From Ligustrum vulgare (lineage: Eukaryota > Streptophyta > Magnoliopsida > Lamiales > Oleaceae), in NCBI GenBank assembly GCA_963555705.1, contig OY743183.1, positions 47,357,466 through 47,421,465 on the forward strand: DNA of 64,000 nucleotides, given 5' to 3'. This document shows positions 55,164 to 64,000 of this stretch, in pieces. The first letter of the stretch is position 1. Every line of letters starts with the position of its first letter. Under the pieces are notes generated by a model. The model saw only the letters and a list, made by a program, of their open reading frames with translations, made no database searches and was not told where the DNA came from. The translations under genes were made by a program, and so were the position numbers.

Positions 55164-56694
55164 TGATAGGTGTATTTTATACACTTATTTGTATATCTAA
55201 ATTAGGATTAATTATCGTCGTTTGGGAATATTTGTTATTTAACTTATGTTTATTTGTTTACTTTTCAGAAAATATCCCAAAAGATGAAGAATGATGAAAT
55301 CAATGGAAAAACGCATAATTGGATTGCTAATTGGAGCTAAATTGGACAAGTGAGGAGTTGGTGACGTCAACCGGAAAGAGGCAATGTGCCAAAATGAACG
55401 AATCAGAGGTTGGAGGACCTAATTGAATGAATTAAGAGCTTGAATGGTCAAATCAAGAAGAAGATAAAGTTTGGGGACTAAATTGCAATAATTGAAATTT
55501 GAGGATTGAAGGTGCAATTAAAAGTCAGGGACTAACTTGTACAGTCGAGAAAAGATGCGAAGTCGCGATCGCTGGTTCCATACCAAGCGATCGCGAGAAG
55601 ATGTAAAAAATTAACCCGAGAGTTTTTAGCATCAAGCACGCGATCGCTAGGGTGTGAGCCACGCGATCGCGTGGCTTTCCGGCTGGGCCGACTTTGGGCT
55701 TTTTCTCGCGATTTTTATCAGACTTTTCTTGTTTTGACCTAGGTTTTCTCCAAAACCTATATATACAACAGAAGAGGCACGAAAATAAGACCTTTGCCTC
55801 TCCATAGAACGAGCGACAACAGAGAAATCAACATAAATTCTCGGGGAATCAAGCAGCGCAAAGGGGCGTGAATTGAAGATAATTAAAGAATCAAAACTTG
55901 GTGCAAGATTTCCATTCTTTATATTATTCTACAATGAACGTTTATTTCTATTGCTTTTGTTCTTTATTTATGATGTGTAACTAAATTTAACGTTGGGATG
56001 AACAATGTAGCCTAGTCATATTATTTTAATTCCAAATACCTTTGTTTTAGTAATTCGTTGCATGTATTGATTTATTATTGTAATTAATGCTTGAATTGCT
56101 TGATCACCAATTCATGATAAATTGAGTTATTTCCATAATCCGAGAGGTGAGTTAATAATTTAGAACGTGGTAACAAATCCGGTAATTGAACGAGAGATAG
56201 AGATATACTCTTGTAATTATTGCGGTCGTGTGTGAATTCTTGCGTGTTATGCATCTAGATAAGGAATATTCGGACCCTCTGTAGAGATACATGGTTGACT
56301 TGTTTAGGTAGAATTGATTTAAACTCGAGAGAGGAATTTCAATATACATTAGTGAATTCGACCGAATGCATATTTAGAAAATAAAACTGGAATTGGAATT
56401 GATTTAATTGGCTAGGTGAATTCGTGAATCCCAACTACTTTACAATCCTATTTGAAAACAAAAGCAATTTAACAATTCTTTTTAATTCATTAGTTCCATT
56501 TCTTAATTCTAGATTTTTATTCTTAAAACATCAAATTCATTTCGTCTGTTCAAATAAAGTTTAGAACTAACACATTTCGGTACTTAATAGCAGTCCTCGT
56601 GGGAACGATAATCCAGACTCTGAGGTCCACTATATTACTTCTCACGACCCGTGCACTTGCGGGGATATCTCGCATCGCGAGATATTAGGGAACA
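55164..56694 (+). repeat. 5' LTR of the Athila-like element
   Basis: Starts TGATAGGTGTATTTTATACA and ends ..TTAGGGAACA. A TATA box (CTATATATAC, about 55758-55766) precedes a probable transcription start. Four GCGATCGC palindromes lie at 55565, 55587, 55640 and 55663. Confidence 0.9.
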
Positions 56695-56700
56695 AGTTTT

Positions 56701-56718
56701 TGGCGCCGTTGCCGGGGA
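56701..56718 (+). other. Primer-binding site of the Athila-like element
   Basis: TGGCGCCGTTGCCGGGGA, six bases after the LTR. This is the type commonly found in Athila-like gypsy elements. Confidence 0.85.
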
Positions 56719-56834
56719 CTGTTAATTAATATCAATACCCATTAGTTCTTATTTTACTTTGAACTTTATTTTGCTTATTTTTATTGTTATCTTTATTTTC
56801 AGTTTTTGTTTTCAATTTTTGTTTTATTTAATTT

Positions 56835-58565
56835 ATGTTAAGAAGGACTAAGTCATTTGATTTGCTTCCTTTTGATACAGAAATTGAACGCACCTTTCGA
56901 CAGAGGCGTAGACAACAGTTGGAAGCGAATCAACAAAAAGACTTAGCCATGGCAGATGACATAATTCAGAATAATCAGGGAAATCAACAAAATCTGCCAG
57001 CAGCTGTGAATGGACAGCAACAAAATCATGGAAGGCGCGTTTTGCGAGATTACATGGTTCCTCCTGTGGGGAACATTGGAACCTGCATTGTACCTCCTGA
57101 AATCCGAGCCAATAATTTTGAGATCAAGACTTCCTTGATATCCTTGATCCAAAATTCGTGTGTTTTTCATGGACTGCCATCTGAGGATCCTCATGTGCAC
57201 CTTAGGACATTTTTGGAACTATGTGATATGCAACGCATAAATGGAGTCTCAGAGGATGCCGTAAAATTAAAGCTATTCTCATTTTCTTTGGCGGACAAAG
57301 CAAAAGCCTGGTTTTACTCGTTGCCCCTACACACAATCACCACATTTGAAATTATGAGTCAGAAATTTGTAGACAAATTTTTCCCACCTGGCCGCATGTC
57401 AAAGCTAAGGCGTGAGATTTTATCATTCAGTCAACAGCCTGGGGAATCAATCTTTGAGGCTTGGGAAAGGTTCAACGAGCTCGTCAGACAGTGTCCTACA
57501 CATGGAATCGCTGATTGGATCTTAGTCCAAACGTTCTACAATGGGCTGACAAATGAAAACAAGAAGTACGCCGACTCAGCAGCTGGAGGATCAGTTATGG
57601 ATATGACATATGAAGAGGCATCTGAGATCTTTGAGAAGATGGCTGCGAACAGTTATCAGTGGTATTCAGATAGAGCTACACCAAAGTCTAGGGGAATGGT
57701 TGCAGTTAACGAGATCACAGCATTAAATGCTAAGCTGGATGCGTTAACAAAGAAAATCAATAGTATGGGTGTGCAGCCAGTGAATTCAGTTCATACAACT
57801 TTGTGTGATTTTTGTTTTGAAAATCACGCAATAAATTTCTGCCCACTTCAACAAAATCAACCAAACCTAGAACAGGTCAACTTCGTAGGAAACAGGCAGC
57901 AGGGTGGTCCTTATTCACAAACTTACAATCCAGAATGGAAGAATCACCCTAATTTTTCATGGTCTAACAATCAGAATGCTCAGTGGCCGCCTGGATTTCA
58001 GCAACAGCAACAACAACAATCTCAGAAAAACATATCCGAGAACATAGAAGTGTTAATTCAGCTGGTCAAGAGTCAAAATGGTGAAATTATGAATCAAGCC
58101 GCTGAAATAAAAAATTTGAAGAAACAGATGGGAGAGCTGGCAGCAAGCAGTTCAATAAGGCAGCCTGGACAGTTACCAAGCAACACTGAAATGAACCCTC
58201 GTGAGCATGTTAATGCAATAACAACCAGAAGCGGGGTTCAGTTATCCGAAATGACTGCAGAGGAATATGAAAAGCAGAAGAGCCAAAAGAAAGATGAGGT
58301 GGAAGAGGAAAAAGGTGAAAAAGAACAGAGGTCGACTCCTGAAGTTCAAGAAAAAGTCGAAGAAGAAGTTCGAGTTCGACCACCAGTCAAAGCTTATGTG
58401 CCCCCAGTTCCTTATCCACAACGATTGATAAAGCATAAGTTGGAGCAGCAGTTTGGAAAATTTTTGGAAATATTCAAGAAACTGCACATAAATATTCCTT
58501 TTGACGAAGCCTTGGCCCAAATGCCCCTTTATTTAAAGTTTATGAAGGAGATGCTGTCAAACTAA
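56835..58565 (+). CDS. Athila-like Gag, 576 residues
   Basis: An intact frame from MLRRTKSFDLLPFDTEIERT. The retrotransposon gag domain spans about residues 110-280: HLRTFLELCDMQRINGVSED, KLKLFSFSLADKAKAWFYSL, QKFVDKFFPPGRMSKLRREI, GESIFEAWERFNELVRQCPT and LVQTFYNGLTNENKKYADSA. A Cys/His cluster (LCDFCFENHAINFCPL, about residues 320-335) may be its nucleic-acid-binding part. A Gln-rich stretch and a coiled coil (EIMNQAAEIKNLKKQMGELA) follow. An acidic Glu/Lys region precedes a conserved tail (PFDEALAQMPLYLKFMKEML) that normally runs into the protease. A single in-frame TAA ends it at 58563-58565. Confidence 0.9.
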   Translation: MLRRTKSFDLLPFDTEIERTFRQRRRQQLEANQQKDLAMADDIIQNNQGNQQNLPAAVNGQQQNHGRRVLRDYMVPPVGNIGTCIVPPEIRANNFEIKTSLISLIQNSCVFHGLPSEDPHVHLRTFLELCDMQRINGVSEDAVKLKLFSFSLADKAKAWFYSLPLHTITTFEIMSQKFVDKFFPPGRMSKLRREILSFSQQPGESIFEAWERFNELVRQCPTHGIADWILVQTFYNGLTNENKKYADSAAGGSVMDMTYEEASEIFEKMAANSYQWYSDRATPKSRGMVAVNEITALNAKLDALTKKINSMGVQPVNSVHTTLCDFCFENHAINFCPLQQNQPNLEQVNFVGNRQQGGPYSQTYNPEWKNHPNFSWSNNQNAQWPPGFQQQQQQQSQKNISENIEVLIQLVKSQNGEIMNQAAEIKNLKKQMGELAASSSIRQPGQLPSNTEMNPREHVNAITTRSGVQLSEMTAEEYEKQKSQKKDEVEEEKGEKEQRSTPEVQEKVEEEVRVRPPVKAYVPPVPYPQRLIKHKLEQQFGKFLEIFKKLHINIPFDEALAQMPLYLKFMKEMLSN

Positions 58566-58571
58566 AGAAAG

Positions 58572-59057
58572 TTGGTTGATTTTGGGACAGTAGCACTGAG
58601 TGAGGAGTGCAGCGCCATACTTCAAAAGAAATTACCACAAAAATTGACCGATCCAGGGAGTTTCTCTATCCCTTGCACTATTGGTAATTTCACTTTTGAT
58701 AATGTATTGTGTGACTTAGGGGCTAGTGTTAACCTAATGCCTTTGTCTGTATACAGGAAACTTGGTTTGGGGGAGCCTAAACCAACAAATATCACACTAA
58801 AGCTTGCTAACAGGTCTATACAATATCCATATGGGATAGTGGAAAACGTGATTGTGAAAGTGGACAAGTTCTTCTTTCCAGTTGACTTTGTGATCCTTGA
58901 TATGGAGGAGGACTCTCAGATGCCCCTGATATTTGGAAGACCATTTCTTGCTACAGGGCGAGCTCTCATAGACATCGAAAAAGGGGAAATCATTTTTCGA
59001 GTGGAGCATAACAAGTCAGTTTCAGCATCAAGCCAAGACAGGATCTCGAATATCTAA
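58572..59057 (+). CDS. Athila-like aspartic protease, in frame with Gag
   Basis: Same frame as Gag, separated only by the TAA at 58563. It reads ALSEECSAILQKKLPQKLTD, PGSFSIPCTIGNFTFDNVLC, then the active-site region DLGASVNLMPLSVYRKLGL, and the second half QMPLIFGRPFLATGRALIDI. Asp is present where the catalytic residue is expected (DLGAS). It would cleave Gag precursors. The frame stops at 59057, where other elements continue toward RT. Translation would need stop read-through, or internal initiation at the Met of MVDFG. Confidence 0.8.
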   Translation: MVDFGTVALSEECSAILQKKLPQKLTDPGSFSIPCTIGNFTFDNVLCDLGASVNLMPLSVYRKLGLGEPKPTNITLKLANRSIQYPYGIVENVIVKVDKFFFPVDFVILDMEEDSQMPLIFGRPFLATGRALIDIEKGEIIFRVEHNKSVSASSQDRISNI

Positions 59058-59074
59058 AGGAAAGTTGCTTCAAG

Positions 59075-59332
59075 GTGGAAGGAGTAATTCAGAAACCAGA
59101 AGAAAATGAGAAGCAAGGGATTGAGTTCGAGAAGGATCTAAGCACAAAATATGAGTTCGTAAAGGAAAAAGATGGATGGAGGGACAAAAAGGAAGAAAAG
59201 CCGAACATCCCTCAACAATTGGCTAAAAGTGAGGCTTTAGAATTCAAGAAAGTGAGGAAACGAATGGAGATATGCAAGGCAGGGAATTGCAAGAAATGCA
59301 AAGCCTCAAGAGGATCATTCAAGCCTCCATGA
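59075..59332 (+). pseudogene. Charged relic downstream of the protease
   Basis: An open 85-codon frame, Lys/Glu-rich (KPEENEKQGIEFEKDLSTKY), in register with no known RT motif. It probably represents the protease-RT linker left after deletion of pol. The short frame at 59340-59410 (DFDMQKSGFRLK..GGNPTF) resembles the non-coding junction often seen 3' of pol in Athila-like elements. Confidence 0.4.
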
Positions 59333-61796
59333 TTTCGATATGCAAAAGTCGGGCTTTAGACTTAAAACGGAGCGCTTGTTGGGAGGCAACCCAACCTTTC
59401 TTCCCTTTTTCTTTGCTATGTTTTAATTGTTTGTTTATTTGCTACATTTTAGTTATATGCATGATAGGAAATGTGTTTGAGTGTTTAGTATGATACATGT
59501 TAGGACATTTTTGCATATTAGTCTATTGGTGCATATTTAGGTAAATGTTTGTGATTTTGCATGTTTACATTAGGCTGGGTTTTTATCGTCATTCCAAACT
59601 CACACACACACTAGTTTGAATCATGACGATAAGGTTTGGAAAATCATTGCATCGATCATGAAGTGATTAGGGGGATAAAAACGATTTTGAAAATCAAAAA
59701 TGAGGAAAAATTTTCATTACAGCAGAGAACTACGCGATCGCATTCCACTAGGCTATGGCGATCGCGAGTTTGCATTTAAAAATCAACAGGTTTTAAAACC
59801 TTGACCCACGCGATCGCTGGCACTCCAGCCAGGCGATCGCGTGGCTATATTGGACCAAATTCGGTAGTTTAAGAGTTGTTCCTCATGCTTTCAATTTCAA
59901 ACATTATAAACCCGTTTTCTCTCCCCCAATCACCTCATAGTTGATCTTCCATCTTGTGTGCACGTCATCAACACTTTGTTGCATCAATATCATTGCGTAC
60001 ATTACTTCAAAATCCAATCAAAGGTACGTAATTCTTCACTTAAATCAATATTTACTCAAAAGTTTGAAATTTTCTTTGAGATCTTGGATTTTGAAATTGT
60101 GAATGGTGAAGATTGGGCTTAGGTTAGATGTTGGAGAAGGTGATTTGTGGGTTAGTAGACAAAATTTTTGGTTCATTCATGCCTCCAAACCTATGCATAC
60201 CCTTTGATTTTTGCAATGCACACCATGTATTTGATGAAATGCCACAAAGACATTCTAGAGCTCATTTGAGACATCCTTCCGAGCATTTATCTTCACGATA
60301 TGTTTTTCATTGATTATATGTGTGTAGTTCATGAATTGGTTCACTTCATTTCACAGAAGTCCTGAAAACAAATTTAGCACCATGGCAGCCTCAATGCAAG
60401 GCCACTGCAGGCCATTGCACCTGAAAATCCACTCACGTCACCAACTTTGCCATAGTTTTACATGACCCTATTGAGCTCCAAAAGACCTGAATTTTTAATA
60501 TGTTGTAGACCATGCTGTGAACTTTAACATATCAAAAGATGGCTCGAAAAAATTTGTGTTTTTCTAGGCTATATCAGGGCTTAAATATGTGTGGTCTACC
60601 ATTGTTGAAAATTAAAAATTTTACTTTAACCTTAGTTTGGGGGTGTGGTCCTGAACTTCCATTATTTCTTATTGGTGTTTATGACTTCTAATGTTACTTA
60701 TCTCTTATTTTCTAGGAAAACACCAACCAAAACACCCCAACCAAATTTCAACAATACAAACAAATGGTCGATTCATCCAATGCAGTGCAACAGGGAGCTT
60801 CAAAGAAATACATCCTCTACACTTGGGAAGTTCTCGTTCTCTTTTCTTTGTCTTGTTTTACATTATTGAATCTTTTTGACAAACATTGAGGACAATGTTC
60901 ATTTCAAGTTTGGGGGTGAAAATTCATTGCATTCTTCATTCATTTTATATTCGTTCGATTTTATTGGGATTAAAAAAAAAAAAAATTGAAAACTTTGTTG
61001 ACATGTTTATTGCCTATGATATAGTATGAATTAATTTGTGCTTAGGCTTGAAAATTGGACAACATGAAAGCATGAACTTATTTTTGAACTAGTTAAGTTT
61101 TGCTAGATTCATATTTATTGCGCACATAACCAGTGTTGGATAATTGCTTGTGTAAGGGATTTTGTTTAATACATGTGGGGCAAATTTATGCAATTTGAAC
61201 TTAGGAATGACTTGAAAATCCCTGAACTTAGATCGTTAGACATCTCATCCCTAAATTAGAACCAATCATGCTAAAAGGCAAGTTTGGGGGTAAAATGGTT
61301 GGAATTTGTATGTATTGACGGGTTGGAGGTCTGTGGTTCGTGGTTTTGCACTTTAGTCATTACAGTTTGGTCAACGGGTATAAACCATTTCCAGCATAAA
61401 AACAGAAAAATGCTGAAAGGTCTTATTCTGCTCTTCAAATGCCTTTTTGACTCGAGTAAGTAAGTCCGAGGGGTCTTTCAAACCTGGTGCCCTAAATCCA
61501 ACTGGCTTGGGAGTCATCGACCTAAAGCTCGTTACAGGGGTCAATTAGAAAGCAAGTACGGAGAGTGGACTTACACATAAGACATTATAACATCTTTAAC
61601 TTTTCTGTTTAAGCCTTTATGACTCGGGAAAGTACGTCTGAGGGGTTCTTTGAACCTGGTACCCTAAAGCCAACTGGTTTGGGAGTTGCCGATCTGAAAG
61701 CCCGCTACAGGGGTCATATAGAAAGCCCGTATGAAAAGTTCTGCACAAAGATGGTAAAAGACAGGGACAATTAAAAGAAAAGTCGTCCATCATAAG

Positions 61797-61851
<55 letters not shown>

Positions 61852-62386
61852 CATGGTATAAGCTTTGTTGACTGAGCTGTGGTGGTTGATGTTGTAGAAT
61901 CGGGGCCCACTTGCTTTTGATTTGTTATACACGCACATTTCTGATTCTGACTACCTTGTGTGGAAAAAGCAAAGAATATTTTTTAGAACCCACATAGATA
62001 AAAACCTGGGTTGCGAGAGAAAAAGCAGAAAGTGGTGATCATCCATGAGCGTTGAAAGGAATTTTATTAGAAATCATAAATTGACCACATGGGATTCGGG
62101 ATGGATTATGCATAATGAGTCACACAGTGTTGGGTATATCTTTTGCATAAGTATGCCTTTGACATTGGCTATTCACACACACACTTGAAACTCTGACAAA
62201 TATAACTAGAAATTATTTTGCATTGTTGTTCATGACGCTTGCTCAAAGCTTAAATTGGTTTGGACGTTGGAGGCATATGGTAAACATGTTGACACAACCA
62301 AAAATATTTGTTCTCTTATTTCTTTGATTTTTGTAGTTTAGTTTAAATTGTTCGAGGACGAACAATAATTCTAGTTTGGGGGTATT
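59333..62386. other. Non-coding 3' internal region of the Athila-like element
   Basis: About 3 kb without RT, integrase or envelope-like motifs. It includes a GCGATCGC cluster (59734-59840), two roughly 130-bp copies about 171 bp apart (61450 and 61621; GAGGGGT.CTTTGAACCTGGT type), an (AT)n tract (61806-61846), and a purine tract at 62372-62386. Confidence 0.7.
59700..59850. repeat. Internal GCGATCGC palindrome cluster
   Basis: Copies at 59734, 59758, 59810 and 59833. Their pairing (CACGCGATCGCTGG ... CCAGGCGATCGCGTGGC) imitates the layout in the LTR at 55640-55670, although the surrounding sequence is otherwise different. Confidence 0.85.
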
Positions 62387-63917
62387 TGATAGGTGTATTT
62401 TATACACTTATTTGTATGTCTAAATTAGGATTAATTATCGTCGTTTGGGAATATTTGCTATTTAACTTATGTTTATTTGTTTACTTTTCAGAAAATATCC
62501 CAAAAGCTGAAGAATGATGAAATCAATGGAAAAACGCATAATTGGATTGCTAATTGGAGCGAAATTGGACAAGTGAGGAGTTGGTGACGTCAACCGGAAA
62601 GAGGCAATGTGCCAAAATGAACGAATCAGAGGTTGGAGGACCTAATTGAATGAATTAAGAGCTTGAATGGTCAAATCAAGAAGAAGATAAAGTTTGGGGA
62701 CTAAATTGCAACAATTGAAATTTGAGGATTGAAGGTGCAATTAAAAGTCAGGGACTAACTTGTACAGCCGAGAAAAGATGCGAAGTCACGATCGCTGGTT
62801 CCACACCAAGCGATCGCGAGAAGATGTAAAAAATTAACCCGAGAGTTTTTAGCATCAAGCACGCGATCGCTAGGGTGTGAGCCACGCGATCGCGTGGCTT
62901 TCCGGCTGGGCCGACTGTGGGCTTTTTCTCGCGATTTTTATCAGACTTTTCTTGTTTTGACCTAGGTTTTCTCCAAAACCTATATATACAACAGAAGAGG
63001 CACGAAAATAAGACCTTTGCCTCTCCATAGAACGAGCGACAACAGAGAAATCAACATAAATTCTTGGGGAATCAAGCAGCGCAAAGGGGCGTGAATTGAA
63101 GATAATTGAAGAATCAAAACTTGGTGCAAGATTTCCATTCTTTATATTATTCTACAATGAACGTTTATTTCTATTGCTTTTGTTCTTTATTTATGATGTG
63201 TAACTAAATTTAACGTTGGGATGAACAATGTAGCCTAGTCATATTATTTTAATTCCAAATTCCTTTGTTTTAGTAATTCGTTGCATGTATTGATTTATTA
63301 TTGTAATTAATGCTTGAATTGCTTGATCACCAATTCATGATAAATTGAGTTATTTCCATAATCCGAGAGGTGAGTTAATAATTTAGAACGTGGTAACAAA
63401 TCCGGTAATTGAACGAGAGATAGAGATATACTCTTGTAATTATTGCGGTCGTGTGTGAATTCTTGCGTGTTATGCATCTAGATAAGGAATATTCGGACCC
63501 TCTGTAGAGATACATGGTTGACTTGTTTAGGTAGAATTGATTTAAACTCGAGAGAGGAATTTCAATATACATTAGTGAATTCGACCGAATGCATATTTAG
63601 AAAATAAAACTGGAATTGGAATTGATTTAATTGGCTAGGTGAATTCGTGAATCCCAACTACTTTACAATCCTATTTGAAAACAAAAGCAATTTAACAATT
63701 CTTTTTAATTCATTAGTTCCATTTCTTAATTCTAGATTTTTATTCTTAAAACATCAAATTCATTTCGTCTGTTCAAATAAAGTTTAGAACTAACACATTT
63801 CGGTACTTAATAGCAGTCCTCGTGGGAACGATAATCCGGACTCTTAGGTCCACTATATTACTTCTCACGACCCGTGCACTTGCGGGGATATCTCGCATCG
63901 CGAGATATTAGTGAACA
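62387..63917 (+). repeat. 3' LTR of the Athila-like element
   Basis: Same length as the 5' LTR. The first palindrome has lost a CpG (GTCACGATCGC versus GTCGCGATCGC), a C-to-T type change. Ends TTAGTGAACA followed by TATTC. Confidence 0.9.
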
Positions 63918-64000
63918 TATTCTTAGTCGAATAGGGAAAAATCTAAAGAAGGTTGAAAGGATTTAGAAGACTAAAGAAAAGTAAGTAGTCATTCAAGTGT
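63918..64000. other. Right flank of the Athila-like element
   Basis: Begins with the TSD copy TATTC. Too short to classify. Confidence 0.6.

Larger units (their letters stand above)
55164..63917 (+). mobile_element. Athila-like LTR element with gag and protease only, well preserved
   Basis: The LTRs at 55164-56694 and 62387-63917 are both exactly 1531 bp and differ at about 15-16 positions by eye. TSD TATTC lies at 55159-55163 and 63918-63922. Primer-binding site at 56701-56718, purine tract AGTTTGGGGGTATT before the 3' LTR. The internal region holds gag and aspartic protease in one frame split by one stop, then about 3 kb without RT, RNase H or integrase. It fits the class of non-autonomous plant elements retaining Gag (TR-GAG-like), with partial autonomy for particle formation and processing. 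Confidence 0.9.

Noticed and set aside
56152..56349. 65-residue minus-strand frame present twice (also 63375-63572)
   Set aside because: Both copies lie in the two LTRs of the Athila-like element. They are identical because the LTRs are, and the frame has no motif.

Overview
This is a 64 kb piece of AT-rich nuclear DNA from a flowering plant, most likely a dicot; I cannot name the species. The evidence is spliceosomal GT/AG exons of a plant methyl-CpG-binding-domain gene, Ty1/copia and Ty3/gypsy elements of plant lineages (Tekay-, Tat- and Athila-like), a CACTA element, a Helitron, a MULE with a ULP1-like gene, MITEs and microsatellites. No rRNA, tRNA, CRISPR or prokaryotic operon is visible. 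Family names come from motif recognition by eye. Where I give target-site duplications (TSDs) I read both copies in the sequence.

Layout. (1) 0.5-17.8 kb: five exons of an MBD gene, plus strand. The intron splitting the MBD codons is about 15.6 kb and holds a transposon nest. A degraded copia element is outermost. A Tat-like gypsy element (2467-13353, TSD GCCCT) sits in its LTR. A truncated Tekay-like element (7349-12524) and an Athila-like LTR scrap (6870-7348) lie inside the Tat-like element. A CACTA element (13361-15820, TSD TAA) lies 7 bp beyond it. (2) 18.5-21.9 kb: two related MITEs and a possible exon. (3) 22.0-27.2 kb: a 5.2 kb foldback element whose arms are minisatellites, C-rich on the left and G-rich on the right. 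A hAT-like MITE is nested in the left arm. (4) 27.2-35.1 kb: a Helitron, two copia remnants, an Athila-like LTR and a copia solo LTR. (5) 35.3-36.3 kb: a six-copy 49-bp tandem array and an intronless membrane-protein gene with a TATA box. (6) About 37.2-54.2 kb: a decayed MULE with a ULP1-like gene (plus strand) convergent with a mudrA-type transposase (minus strand). Two later elements split it: a 2.77 kb Tekay-like solo LTR (TSD TAAAC) and an LTR retrotransposon at 47553-53413 (TSD ATAGG). The latter carries one unrecognised open reading frame and no gag or pol. A second Tekay-like solo LTR (TSD GGAAC) sits in its 3' LTR. (7) 55164-63917: a well-preserved Athila-like element (TSD TATTC, two 1531-bp LTRs about 1% different by eye) with gag and protease but no reverse transcriptase or integrase.

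Only the MBD gene and the membrane-protein gene look like ordinary host genes. The rest is a record of successive insertions. The strongest candidates for something undescribed are the minisatellite foldback element, the gag-less LTR element with its charged protein, and a recurring pattern in which several LTR families carry arrays of short palindromes.
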